From Thiocapsa bogorovii (GTDB lineage: Bacteria > Pseudomonadota > Gammaproteobacteria > Chromatiales > Chromatiaceae), in contig NZ_CP089309.1 in NCBI RefSeq assembly GCF_021228795.1, positions 1,178,001 to 1,242,000 of the forward strand: a stretch of DNA of 64,000 bases, in the 5' to 3' direction. Below the pieces are notes generated by a model that saw only the letters and a list, made by a program, of their open reading frames with translations, ran no database searches and was not told where the DNA came from. Every line of letters begins with the position of its first letter. Positions within the stretch are counted from its first letter, which is position 1. Both the position numbers and the translations under genes were made by a program. Of the stretch, positions 26,523 through 35,641 are shown piece by piece.

Positions 26523-27730
26523 AACATCCCGACCATCAACCGAGCCATTGGAGCGTTCTGGGGTCCGGGATCTGCGCCCTGATCCTGACCTTGGGTATCG
26601 CGCGCTTCGCCTACACCCCCATGATCCCGGTTCTGCAAAGCGAGACCGGCATGGGCGAGGCCCTCGCCGGCTGGCTGGCCGGCTGGAACTATCTCGGCTA
26701 CCTCTCCGGGGTCTTGATCGTCAGTCGACTCAAAGATCTTCGCATCAAGGACCGGCTCTATCGCGCCGGTCTGGTCTTGGCCGTGCTGACGACCCTCATG
26801 ATGGCGATGGGCGAATCGCCGATCCTCTGGGGCATTAGCCGCTATCTCGCCGGGTTGAGCAGCGCCGCGGGGCTGATGCTGGGCTCGGGCCTGATCCTCA
26901 ACTGGCTGATCCGACATGATCATCGCAGCGAGCTCGGGGTGCATTTCAGCGGACTTGGGTTGGGGATCGTGGTCGGCGTTCTGGTGGTCGCGGGCGCGGG
27001 TCTGGTCTGGTCCTGGCAAGGTCAGTGGCTCGCCTTGACGCTGGTCGGGGCCGTTCTGTTCATCCCGGCTTGGATGGGGTTGCCTACGCCCGATCGCGGG
27101 CAGCCGCTCACACCCCGCCATCTCGGCGCCTCGCCCGAACCGAGCGCGTCCTGGTTGTGGCTGCTCCAGGGCGCCTATGTCTGCGCCGGATTCGGCTACG
27201 TCATCAATGCGACCTTCACGGTGTTGATCACTGAGCAGCAGCCGCTCCTGCAGGGCATGGGCGATTGGATGTGGCTCCTGGTGGGCGTGGCTGCGATCCC
27301 GGCGCCGATCCTCTGGGACCGTGTCGCCCGCCGTTTGGGGTATCTGCGCACGCTCCAAGTCGCCTTCGGTTTGCAGATCGTCGGGATCGTGCTGCCGGTC
27401 GTGAGCGGGTCGCTCCTCGCCGCGATCATCAGCGCCTTCCTGTTCGGCTTCACATTCATCGGCATCGTCTCCTTGGTCCTGACCATGGTCGGGGTACGCT
27501 ATCCTGCACATCCGGCGCAGGTCATGGCGCGCTTGACGCTCGGTTACGGGATCGCCCAGATCGTCGGTCCCGTCCTCGCCGGCGAGGTCGCCGAGATCAA
27601 CGGCACCTTCGACGGATCCCTGCTGGTGGTGGCCGGATTGATGGTTCTGGGGCTCGTTTGTCTGCAGATCATGACCCGTCTCACGCGGAGTCCACCCTCG
27701 AGAACATCCACACATCAAGGGCCGACATGA
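26519..27730 (+). CDS. YbfB/YjiJ-family MFS transporter
   Basis: 403 aa, GTG start overlapping the previous stop. Twelve hydrophobic segments are apparent. The first, GICALILTLGIARFAYTPMIPVLQ, and the following AGWLAGWNYLGYLSG are hallmarks of the YbfB/YjiJ group of the major facilitator superfamily. The substrate is unknown. Its stop overlaps the next transporter's ATG (ATGA at 27727-27730), giving a coupled DUF2919-MFS-MFS unit. Confidence 0.88.
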   Translation: MKHPDHQPSHWSVLGSGICALILTLGIARFAYTPMIPVLQSETGMGEALAGWLAGWNYLGYLSGVLIVSRLKDLRIKDRLYRAGLVLAVLTTLMMAMGESPILWGISRYLAGLSSAAGLMLGSGLILNWLIRHDHRSELGVHFSGLGLGIVVGVLVVAGAGLVWSWQGQWLALTLVGAVLFIPAWMGLPTPDRGQPLTPRHLGASPEPSASWLWLLQGAYVCAGFGYVINATFTVLITEQQPLLQGMGDWMWLLVGVAAIPAPILWDRVARRLGYLRTLQVAFGLQIVGIVLPVVSGSLLAAIISAFLFGFTFIGIVSLVLTMVGVRYPAHPAQVMARLTLGYGIAQIVGPVLAGEVAEINGTFDGSLLVVAGLMVLGLVCLQIMTRLTRSPPSRTSTHQGPT

Positions 27731-29067
27731 CGACACGCATCCGCGCATCGAAACGCGAGATCTTCGGCTGGGCGATGTTCGATTTCGCCAACCAAGCTTA
27801 CACCCTACTCATCATCACGGTTGTCTTCGGCGACCTCTTCACGCGGGTCATCGTCGGGGACGGGCCGGATTATCGTCTCGGCAATCTGCTTTGGAGCCTG
27901 GCACTTTCGACGAGCTATCTGTTGGTGGTGGTCTGCTCCCCGGTGGCCGGCGCCATCATGGATTACACGGCAAGCAAGAAGCGCTTTCTCTTTGCGAGCT
28001 ATCTGCTGACCGTCGTCGCGACGGCTGCACTCTATTTCGTCGCGCCCGGCTATGCCCTGCTCGGCGTGCTCCTCCTGATCATCTCCAACTTTGCCTACTC
28101 GATCGGCGAGGCGTTCATCGCGAGCTTCCTTCCCGACCTCGGTCCGCCCGAGGATCTCGGCAAGATCTCCGGGTTCGGTTGGGCGTTGGGCTATGTCGGC
28201 GGCATGGTCTCGGCGGTCTTCGTGCTCCTCGTCCTCGGCGATGTCAGCGCGGAGAACTTCGAGCGTATCCGTTGGGTCGGTCCCTGGGCCGCCGTCTTCT
28301 TCCTGATCGCCGCCATTCCGACCTTTCTTTGGGTCCAGGAGCGCGGACGAGCCCGCGTCTTGCTGCCCGGAATCGGCTATGTGGGTATGGGGATGGCACG
28401 GGTCCGCGAGACGCTGACGCGTCTGCGCACCCACCGCGACCTGGGCGTGCTCTTCGTATCGGTCTTCTTCTCGATGAGCGGCATCTACATCATCATCGCC
28501 TATGCCTTCATCTACGGGGCGCAGGTGATCGGGTGGGATGCGTCGGTGCGCACGCTGATGTTCGTCCTGGTACAGATCACCGCGGCCGTCGGGGCGCTTG
28601 GATTCGGCTTCATCCAAGACCGACTCGGGGCATTGCGGACCTATGCCATCACCTTGGTCATGTGGATGCTGGCGATTGCGCTCATCTATCTCACGCCGCT
28701 CCTGAGCGAGGTGGCGCGCGACGTCCTGGGGCGGGATTGGCCGGCACAGTACATCTTCCTGGTCGTGGGCTGTGTGGCGGGCCTGAGTCTCGGCGCCTGT
28801 CAGTCCGCGACGCGAACCCTGGTCGGACTCTTCTCCCCGCTGTCGCGCTCGGGCGAGCTTTTCGGCTTCTGGGGCCTCTCCATGAAGCTGGCGGGCATGT
28901 TCGGTCTACTCGCGATCGGACTTCTGCAGGTCCTGGTGGGCCTGCAGAACGCGATCCTCTTCTGTGTGCTCTTGTTTGCCGTCGCGCTGGCCGTCGCCTT
29001 GCGCATCGACGAGGCCCGAGGTCGCGCGATTGCGGCGGCGCATGATGCCGGGGAGATCGTCTGGTAG
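27727..29067 (+). CDS. UMF1-family MFS transporter (Atg22-like)
   Basis: 446 aa from the ATG at 27727. The N terminus REIFGWAMFDFANQAYTLLIITVVFGDLF is the UMF1/Atg22-like signature, and about twelve membrane helices follow. Other landmarks are MDYTASKKRFLF after the second helix and GYVGGMVSAVFVLL. Bacterial members are uncharacterised; the yeast relative exports amino acids from the vacuole. It is translationally coupled to the YbfB-type transporter. Confidence 0.88.
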   Translation: MTTRIRASKREIFGWAMFDFANQAYTLLIITVVFGDLFTRVIVGDGPDYRLGNLLWSLALSTSYLLVVVCSPVAGAIMDYTASKKRFLFASYLLTVVATAALYFVAPGYALLGVLLLIISNFAYSIGEAFIASFLPDLGPPEDLGKISGFGWALGYVGGMVSAVFVLLVLGDVSAENFERIRWVGPWAAVFFLIAAIPTFLWVQERGRARVLLPGIGYVGMGMARVRETLTRLRTHRDLGVLFVSVFFSMSGIYIIIAYAFIYGAQVIGWDASVRTLMFVLVQITAAVGALGFGFIQDRLGALRTYAITLVMWMLAIALIYLTPLLSEVARDVLGRDWPAQYIFLVVGCVAGLSLGACQSATRTLVGLFSPLSRSGELFGFWGLSMKLAGMFGLLAIGLLQVLVGLQNAILFCVLLFAVALAVALRIDEARGRAIAAAHDAGEIVW

Positions 29068-29156
29068 ACCCGTGTCTCTGCGCGAGACGACTCGATCGGA
29101 GCGCTCCGTCGGGCACCCCAAGGCAACGCTCGCGGAGGAAAACGTTTCGATCACCT

Positions 29157-30980
29157 TTAAGCGCCGCTGATCTCGAGTAAGACCTCGTCCGGATTCACGG
29201 CGTCCCCCTTGCCGACGAAAATCCCGGTCACGGTTCCAGCGATCGGCGCTTGGATCTCGGTCTCCATCTTCATCGCCTCGGTCACCAAGACCGGCTGACC
29301 GGCCGTCACCGTCTCGCCTTCCTTGACCAACACATCGACGATGTTGCCCGGCATCGAAGTGGTCACATGGCCCGGCTGGGTCGGTTTGGGCCGCTTGCCG
29401 GCGATCGCCTTCTTCACCGCACCGTCCGCACCTCCGGTCAGGACGACCTCGTCCAGGGTCTCGACCAGCACCTCCTCCGGGATACCGTCGATGTCCAGAT
29501 AGAAGTGACGCTCGGCAAGCCCTTTATGGCCGGCGCCCGTGACCTTGACGTGGTAGGTCTCGCCATGCACGGCGATATTGAACTCTGTCGGTGCGGCCTG
29601 GGAACCGACGGCACTCGGCGGCGGCTCCAGCGGCTCGGGATGCAGGGTCCCTGCGGCCCGGTGCTCGAGAAAGGCACGGCCGATCTCGGGGAACATGGCA
29701 TAGGTGAGCGTATCTTCATCCGAGGTCGCCACCGCGCCGATCTCCTCGACGAGGCGTTTGAGCTCGGGCTTCAGGAGGTCTGCCGGTCGACACTCGATCA
29801 GCTCTTCGTTGCCGATCGCTTGCTGCTGCAGGGTCGGATTCACGGGCGCCGGGGCCCGCCCATAGCGGCCCTGAAGGTAGAGCTTCACCTCGTTGGTAAT
29901 GGTCTGGTAGCGCTTCTCGGTCAGCACGTTGAGCACCGCCTGGGTGCCGACGATCTGGGAGGTCGGCGTCACCAGCGGCGGATAGCCCAGATCCTCGCGC
30001 ACGCGCGGGATCTCCTCGAGCACCGCGCTCATCCGATCCAGTGCGTTTTGCTCCTTCAACTGGTTGGCCAGGTTGGAGATCATGCCGCCGGGCACCTGAT
30101 TGACCTGGACCCGGGTGTCCACACCCGTGTAGTCGCTTTCAAACTGGTGATATTTCTTGCGGACCTGATAGAAGTACATGCCGACCTCCTGGATGGCTTC
30201 CAGATCCAGGCCGGTGTCGTACGGGGTGCCCCGAAGCGCGGCAACCATGCTCTCGGTCGGTGGATGGGAGGTCCCGCCGGCCATGGACGAGATCGCGGTA
30301 TCGATGGTATCGCAGCCGTTCTCGATCGCCTTGAGATGGCACATGTCGGCCAGGCCGGAGGTAGCGTGCGAATGCAGGTGCAGCGGCAAATCAACGCTGT
30401 CCTTCAGTGCCTTGACCAGGTCGGCGGCGACGAAGGGCGTCAGCAATCCGGCCATGTCTTTGACGGCGATCGAGTCGCATCCCATCGCCGCCAGCTCCTT
30501 GCCCATGCGCACGAAACCGGGCACGTCGTGGACCGGACTGACCGTATAGCAGATGGTGCCCTGCGCATGCTTGCCGGCGGCCTTGGTCGCCTCGATCGCG
30601 GTCTTGAGGTTCCGCAGATCGTTCAGGGCATCGAAGATGCGAAAGACATCCATGCCGTTCTCGGCCGAGCGCTTGACGAAGGCGCGCACGACGTCGTCGG
30701 AATAATGCCGGTAACCGAGCAGGTTTTGACCCCGCAGCAGCATCTGCAAGCGCGTCTTCGGCAGCGCCTCGCGGAGCTTGCGCAAGCGCTCCCAGGGATC
30801 CTCCTTGAGAAAGCGCACACAGGCATCGAAGGTCGCGCCGCCCCAGCACTCCAGCGACCAATAGCCGATCGTATCCAACTTCGGACAGATCGGCAGCATG
30901 TCCTCGGTGCGCATGCGCGTGGCGATCAGGGACTGGTGGGCATCGCGCAGAATGACGTCTGTGATGTTGATCTTGGGCAT
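29157..30980 (-). CDS. pycB: Pyruvate carboxylase subunit B (OadA-like, biotinylated)
   Basis: 607 aa. Residues ~1-280 are an HMGL-like carboxyltransferase barrel (VILRDAHQSLIATRMRTEDM, ATFDACVRFL, VKDMAGLL, HLHSHATSG). Next comes the PYC/OADA conserved region, and the C terminus is a biotinyl domain with TEAMKMETEIQAP, where the Lys is biotinylated. The upstream neighbour encodes the biotin carboxylase subunit. No sodium-pump (oadB/oadG) genes are present, so a two-subunit pyruvate carboxylase making oxaloacetate fits better than oxaloacetate decarboxylase. Confidence 0.92.
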   Translation of the reverse strand: MPKINITDVILRDAHQSLIATRMRTEDMLPICPKLDTIGYWSLECWGGATFDACVRFLKEDPWERLRKLREALPKTRLQMLLRGQNLLGYRHYSDDVVRAFVKRSAENGMDVFRIFDALNDLRNLKTAIEATKAAGKHAQGTICYTVSPVHDVPGFVRMGKELAAMGCDSIAVKDMAGLLTPFVAADLVKALKDSVDLPLHLHSHATSGLADMCHLKAIENGCDTIDTAISSMAGGTSHPPTESMVAALRGTPYDTGLDLEAIQEVGMYFYQVRKKYHQFESDYTGVDTRVQVNQVPGGMISNLANQLKEQNALDRMSAVLEEIPRVREDLGYPPLVTPTSQIVGTQAVLNVLTEKRYQTITNEVKLYLQGRYGRAPAPVNPTLQQQAIGNEELIECRPADLLKPELKRLVEEIGAVATSDEDTLTYAMFPEIGRAFLEHRAAGTLHPEPLEPPPSAVGSQAAPTEFNIAVHGETYHVKVTGAGHKGLAERHFYLDIDGIPEEVLVETLDEVVLTGGADGAVKKAIAGKRPKPTQPGHVTTSMPGNIVDVLVKEGETVTAGQPVLVTEAMKMETEIQAPIAGTVTGIFVGKGDAVNPDEVLLEISGA

Positions 30981-31029
30981 GTGTCGATCTCAGTTCAGGA
31001 CGGGCGATTGATCTGCATCGCGAAAGCCG

Positions 31030-32448
31030 TTAAAGGCCCGCGTGCGCCGCGACGGCGGCGGCGAGGGCGGCGGCGATGTCTTCGCGGCGGCGCTTGGTGG
31101 AGTAGTTCAGGAGCTCCGGGTGGGCGTCGAGGAACCCCGTGTTGAACTGCCCGGAGCGAAAATCCGGATGACGCAGGATCTCCTGATAAAACGGGATCGT
31201 CGTTCGCACACCGTAGAGCCCCATGTCGCGCAGCGCGCGGTGACTGCGGTTGACCACGTCGTCCCAGTTGAGCGCCCAGACGATGACCTTGGCCAACATC
31301 GAATCATAATGCGGCGGGACGGTATAGCCGGTGTAGATGGCCCCGTCGGTCCGCACGCCCGGACCGCCCGGCGCGTAGTAGCGCGAGATGCGCCCGAAAC
31401 TGGGCAGGAAGTTGTTTTTCGGGTCTTCGGCGTTGACGCGAAATTGAATCGCGTAACCGCGCCGACCGATCTCGTGCTGCTTGAAGCGCAGCGGCAAACC
31501 GGCCGCGACACGGATCTGCTCCTCGACCAAGTCCACGCCCGTGATCGTCTCGGTGATGGTGTGCTCGACCTGGATACGGGTGTTCATCTCCATAAAGTAG
31601 AAACGCCCGTCGTCGTCCAGCAAGAACTCGACGGTGCCCGCATTGGTGTAACCCACGGCTCGCGCCGCGATCACCGCCAGCCCGTTGACGTACTGGCGCT
31701 GCGCCTCGTCGAGCTGCGGAGAGGGTGCGATCTCGATCAGCTTCTGGTTGCGCCGTTGAATGGAGCAGTCGCGCTCGAACAGATGCACGCAGTTGCCGTG
31801 ATGATCCCCGAGGATCTGCACCTCGATGTGCCGCGGGTTGACCACGCAGCGCTCGAGGAAGACCTCGGCACGTCCGAACGCCTTGGTGGCCTCCGAGATC
31901 ACCCGCTCGAAGTTGTTGCGCAACGCCTTGGGATCGTCGCAACGGCGGATCCCGCGCCCGCCGCCGCCCGAGGTCGCCTTGAGCATCACCGGATAGCCGA
32001 TCTCTTCGGCACAGCGCAACGCCGCATCCAGGTTTTCGAGATTGCCGGGGCTGCCGGGCGTCACCGGGACACCGGCCTTCTGCATCGCGAGGCGCGCCTC
32101 GGTCTTGTCGCCCATGCGGGCGATCACCTCGGCAGTCGGTCCGATGAAGGTCAGGCCACGTCGCACGCAGGCCCGCGCAAGCTCCGGATTCTCGGACAGA
32201 AAGCCGTAGCCCGGATGGACGGCGTCGCAACCGGTCGCGACGGCCAGATTCACGATGTTGTGGACGTTGAGATAGCCAGCCAGCGGATCGCTGCCGAGGC
32301 TGTAAGCCTCGTCGGCCTTCTTCACATGGAGCGAATGACGGTCGGCGTCCGAATAGATGGCCGCCGAGCGGATGCCCATCTCGGCACAAGCGCGAATCAC
32401 GCGCACCGCGATCTCGCCGCGATTGGCGATCAGGATCTTTCGAAGCAT
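31030..32448 (-). CDS. pycA: Pyruvate carboxylase subunit A (biotin carboxylase)
   Basis: 472 aa. It starts MLRKILIANRGEIAVRVIRA, with AGAGGC upstream. The ATP-grasp motif is KATSGGGGRGIR, then ERDCSIQRRNQKLIEIAPSP, MEMNTRIQVEH (biotin carboxylase signature; Asn-Arg and Glu active-site residues) and GHAINFR-type YAIQFRVNAEDP. It carboxylates biotin on PycB using bicarbonate and ATP. It could in principle serve acetyl-CoA carboxylase, but linkage to pycB 49 bp downstream argues for pyruvate carboxylase. Confidence 0.92.
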   Translation of the reverse strand: MLRKILIANRGEIAVRVIRACAEMGIRSAAIYSDADRHSLHVKKADEAYSLGSDPLAGYLNVHNIVNLAVATGCDAVHPGYGFLSENPELARACVRRGLTFIGPTAEVIARMGDKTEARLAMQKAGVPVTPGSPGNLENLDAALRCAEEIGYPVMLKATSGGGGRGIRRCDDPKALRNNFERVISEATKAFGRAEVFLERCVVNPRHIEVQILGDHHGNCVHLFERDCSIQRRNQKLIEIAPSPQLDEAQRQYVNGLAVIAARAVGYTNAGTVEFLLDDDGRFYFMEMNTRIQVEHTITETITGVDLVEEQIRVAAGLPLRFKQHEIGRRGYAIQFRVNAEDPKNNFLPSFGRISRYYAPGGPGVRTDGAIYTGYTVPPHYDSMLAKVIVWALNWDDVVNRSHRALRDMGLYGVRTTIPFYQEILRHPDFRSGQFNTGFLDAHPELLNYSTKRRREDIAAALAAAVAAHAGL

Positions 32449-32558
32449 CGGTTTGCCTCTGGAGCGGCCGGCAAAGCGGCCAAGGAAACGGGGCGAGATC
32501 GGCTCGCGTCTATGCTGCTGCGCAGCAATATAACGAATGCGGGGGATTCTGCAAGGGA

Positions 32559-33083
32559 TTCGACGAGGGCGCCGTGGCCCTGAAGGATCGGCTCTACCAA
32601 CTCACCTACATCTCCAACACGGGCTTCGGCTACCGTCCCCACGGCCTCTCGCCGATCGAAAGGTTCCATTACCCGCGCCAAGGATGGGGCATGACCACGG
32701 ACGGCGAGCATCTGATCGTCAGCGACGGCTCTGCAGGCGTGGATTTCTCTGATCCGGAAACATTCGAGGCCGAACGCCAGATCGTGGTCCGTGATGGCTA
32801 TGGCGAGGTCGGCTTTCTCAATGAGCTCGAATACGTCGACGGCGATATCGGTGCCAATGTGTGGCAGACCGACTACCTGGTGCGCTTTTCAGCCGAGACG
32901 GGCGCCGTCAACGGATGGGGCGACCTCTCTGGCCTGAACCCCAACCCGACGCGGCTCGTCTATCCGCACGTGCTCAACGGCGTGGCCTACACCGGCGAGC
33001 CGGGCACGCTCCTGGTGACCGGAAAGAATTGGCCGAGCCTCTGGCAGATCAAGCTCGTCGAGGCCTCGAGGACGACGGACTGA
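32559..33083 (+). pseudogene. Glutaminyl-peptide cyclotransferase, 5'-truncated
   Basis: About 175 codons with clear glutamine-cyclotransferase repeats: FDEGAVALKDRLYQLTY, GWGMTTDGEHLIVSDGSA, FLNELEYVDGDIGANVWQTD, LNGVAYTGEPGTLLVTGKNWPSLWQI. Family proteins are about 250 residues and start with a signal peptide. Here the N-terminal ~80 residues are missing; homology begins mid-protein near 32559, directly after pycA's 5' region. A GTG at 32574 could start translation but would yield a fragment. It is most likely a remnant. Confidence 0.75.
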
Positions 33084-33264
33084 GATGGCCGATCCATCGG
33101 CCCCGGAGAGTGGCTCCCGCGCCGCAAAACATCTGCGCTGACGCCGGAAAGGACAGCATCCGCGGGCGGTCGGTTGAACCTCGCACGGCCCGGCACGCTC
33201 GACGGCCCGCTTCGGGTAGAGCACTCCGGGCCGAAACGTGGGATGACGGCTTACGGAATCCGCC

Positions 33265-33350
33265 TAAACCGCGTCCAGAGCGAGATGGTCACTTTCGCGA
33301 GAGCTCGACGTTGGGTACATCCACGGCCTTAGCGGGGGCGGTTGCGAATT
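33265..33350. repeat. TAAACCGCG element, degenerate copy
   Basis: It begins with a clear TAAACCGCG (33265-33273). About 75-85 bp downstream only a weak counterpart of the right end remains (GGCGGTTGCGAATT). The internal sequence does not clearly match the full copies. It may be a half or decayed element just upstream of copy D. Confidence 0.4.
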
Positions 33351-33368
33351 GTAAGTTTTTTAATTCCT

Positions 33369-33454
33369 TAAACCGCACCGGCTCCGACAATGATCGGAGC
33401 CGGCATGGCCAAGCCAATCGAACAAACGACGCATACCGCGCTGGGCGCGATTTA
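33369..33454. repeat. TAAACCGCG element, copy D
   Basis: 86 bp from TAAACCGCA to CGCGATTTA, each end differing at one position from the other copies. It contains an internal hairpin (CCGGCTCCGA and TCGGAGCCGG around 33377-33403). Its right end supplies the TAA stop of the DUF29 gene. Confidence 0.7.
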
Positions 33455-33928
33455 AGTCTCCGGCCAAAAGGCATCGTCGAGCAGTTGGTCGATCGCGTAG
33501 CGACGATCCTGCGGAAACGTCGCCTCGGGAAGCCCGGTTTCGGCGATCGCATTTCGACGGGCAAGCGGGTAAGCCTTGTCGACGAGATCCTGTAACGCCG
33601 GGCGCAGACTCGAGCTATCTTCGAGGATCTCGGCGGCCGCCGCTCGGGCATTGTTGACCGAGATCCGCCAACTTGGGCCACGTAACCCAGTCTGAAACTG
33701 CCATTTCAGAAGATGCAGCATCAGAGTGCCCAGATGGCTCGTCAGGGACCGACGCTCGCTCTTTCCCAAATCCTCCAACTCCTCGGCTAGGTGCAAGGCA
33801 TCCACCTGCGCAAGACGACCTGCCCGAAGCAAGGCGGCATTCGCCGCGGCCCACCCGACCAGGTCGTCGTCGTAGGCGGGATAGGACACGCGATCATCCT
33901 CCCGCACGGAGGGTTGCGGTCTCGACAT
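33452..33928 (-). CDS. DUF29 domain-containing protein
   Basis: About 158 aa from the ATG at 33928 (further in-frame starts at 33946 and 33976). It has the DUF29 pattern: YDDDLVGWAAANAALLRAG, VDALHLAEELEDLGKSERR, LTSHLGTLMLHLLKWQFQ, GPSWRISVNNARAAAAEIL, and a C-terminal FPQDRRYAIDQLLDDAFWP. The function is unknown; the family is common in cyanobacteria and purple bacteria, often in many copies and near mobile DNA. The stop codon lies within a TAAACCGCG element. Confidence 0.9.
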   Translation of the reverse strand: MSRPQPSVREDDRVSYPAYDDDLVGWAAANAALLRAGRLAQVDALHLAEELEDLGKSERRSLTSHLGTLMLHLLKWQFQTGLRGPSWRISVNNARAAAAEILEDSSSLRPALQDLVDKAYPLARRNAIAETGLPEATFPQDRRYAIDQLLDDAFWPET

Positions 33929-34019
33929 CGGTTGACCCCGGATCATCGTGGTGACGCCAACGAGTATGGTCGGCACCGATACAGCCCGTCAAACCAACAC
34001 AAATTCAGTCTTAATCCTC

Positions 34020-34104
34020 TAAACCGCGTCGGCGCCGGGGTCCGGAAGTCGCTCCGAGCGCGCAACCCTGCGAGCACATCGTGGGTCACGTCGGACGCGG
34101 TTTA
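34020..34104. repeat. TAAACCGCG element, copy B
   Basis: 85 bp from TAAACCGCGTC to GACGCGGTTTA. Its right part overlaps the last codons of the acid sugar kinase gene, which reads through the repeat end as PKPRPT and stops inside it at 34086-34088. Confidence 0.75.
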
Positions 34105-35429
34105 GGGTTTGCGAGAATCCGGTACGCCTCCGCCAGCGCCTCATCCCCGCCCACATTGCCGGGGAAGATCACCACCGGCAGATCCGGATAGCGCGGATGA
34201 TCCTGCGGACAGCGCACCACCGAGCAGCCGGGGCGAATCTGCCCGAGCACACGCGCGGTCCGCAGTGCCAGGCCCTGGCTCAGGGTGTCGTTGGAGGTGA
34301 TGCCGCCCTTGCTGATCAGGAAGCCGATCCTCTGCGGCAGATTCCGCACGATCTTGACCAGAAAGCCGGAGACTCGCTCGCCGAAGGCGAGCCGCTCGGC
34401 CGTGCTCGGGAATTGTCTCTCGCCTCTGCTGGTAAAGAGGACGACGCCGCGCCCCTCCTGCTGTGCTGTCTCGAGGCGACCGAGGAGATCCCTCAACAGG
34501 GCATCCTCGTCGGCGAGCAAACGGTCCAGGTCGATCTCGACCGGGATGACATCGGTGTGATCGATGAGATGGCGAAGCTGTCGAGTCGACTTCTCGACAT
34601 GCGATCCCATCAGGACCACGCCCGGCCGCCCGTCTCGGACATAGGTCGACATGGCCGACGGGGCGACCGGCTGGGGCGGCACTGCGGCCAGCGCGGTGAG
34701 CAGGCTGGCGGCGCTGCGAAACAGGAAGCGCTTGCCCTCGCCCGCCGCCGTCAAGACTTGACGGGCGAAGCCGTCGAGATCCGACTGGCGCTCGGCGTCC
34801 ACCACGCCGCAGACGTTCCCGGTCAAGCCACGCAGCCGCTGGCCCACGTCGCCGCGGACATCCTCTAGACCGAAACGCTCGACGTCCCCGGCCGCGATCC
34901 GCCCGCCGGTCTTCTCTTCCACATAATCGGGCAGGAAGGCATGGCTGAACCCGAACACCGAGTCTCGCGCGAACTCGGTCTCGTTGACCGGCACCGGCAC
35001 CCCGTCGACCATCAGATAGTGGACCCCATCGCGCGTGATCCGTCCGCCCTCGAAGAAGGCCGGCACCAGGAAGTGGGCGTCGAAGGGGCCAAGCTCCTCG
35101 GCGATGACGTCCGTCTCCACCGGATAATGACCCCGCAGCGTGGAGTCCGAGCGGCTGACGATCAGCGGCTGGATCGGCCGACCGTCCGCGGCGAGCCGAT
35201 CCATCGCCGTGCGCAGGTTCACGCAGATCTCGCGCGTCACCCGCGCGGCCTCCGCGGCGTCCATGCCGCGGGTGTTGCTCAGGACGAAGAACAGCGGCGC
35301 GGCATCGCGGAACGCCTCGATCAGGGTCTCCGGATCCCAGCGCGTCAGCAGCAGACAGCCGTGGACGGTCTGGGACCCGGTCGGGTCGTCGTCGATGACG
35401 ATGATCTTGGTGTTGGGTTGGTGGCTCAT
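34086..35429 (-). CDS. Four-carbon acid sugar kinase family protein
   Basis: 447 aa of the OtnK/DUF1537 family, ATP-dependent kinases of sugar acids such as erythronate or threonate. Landmarks: IIVIDDDPTGSQTVHGC at the N terminus, VLSNTRGMD, VSRSDSTLRGHYPVE, FLVPAFFEGGRIT, and a C-terminal nucleotide-binding GGITSNDTLSQGL. It is in the same direction as, and downstream of, the phosphoketolase-like gene, suggesting a shared sugar or sugar-acid route. A perfect 25-bp palindrome lies 18 bp before its start. The final six codons derive from a TAAACCGCG element. Confidence 0.88.
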   Translation of the reverse strand: MSHQPNTKIIVIDDDPTGSQTVHGCLLLTRWDPETLIEAFRDAAPLFFVLSNTRGMDAAEAARVTREICVNLRTAMDRLAADGRPIQPLIVSRSDSTLRGHYPVETDVIAEELGPFDAHFLVPAFFEGGRITRDGVHYLMVDGVPVPVNETEFARDSVFGFSHAFLPDYVEEKTGGRIAAGDVERFGLEDVRGDVGQRLRGLTGNVCGVVDAERQSDLDGFARQVLTAAGEGKRFLFRSAASLLTALAAVPPQPVAPSAMSTYVRDGRPGVVLMGSHVEKSTRQLRHLIDHTDVIPVEIDLDRLLADEDALLRDLLGRLETAQQEGRGVVLFTSRGERQFPSTAERLAFGERVSGFLVKIVRNLPQRIGFLISKGGITSNDTLSQGLALRTARVLGQIRPGCSVVRCPQDHPRYPDLPVVIFPGNVGGDEALAEAYRILANPKPRPT

Positions 35430-35446
35430 GACACGGGGTACCCGAG

Positions 35447-35471
35447 TTAAACCGCGCGCGGCGCGGTTTAA
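35447..35471. repeat. Short palindrome with the TAAACCGCG ends
   Basis: Two 10-nt arms TTAAACCGCG and CGCGGTTTAA separated by 5 nt, so the ends of the longer element are joined with almost no interior. It is placed between the phosphoketolase-like gene and the kinase gene. It could be a deletion derivative of the ~85-bp element or a terminator/attenuator hairpin. Confidence 0.75.
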
Positions 35472-35641
35472 GAGATTAAAAGATCAGCTATTTTGAACTT
35501 CGAAGGCGCAAAGGGCGTGAAGGGCTTGGGTGATTGGGATCGGCCTTCGGGGATGGCACCGACAGCCGCTTTGGTGCCGGTATACCCCCGATCTCTCTTT
35601 GCGCCCTTCGCGCCTTTGCGGTTCGACTCGTCGCGATTCCC

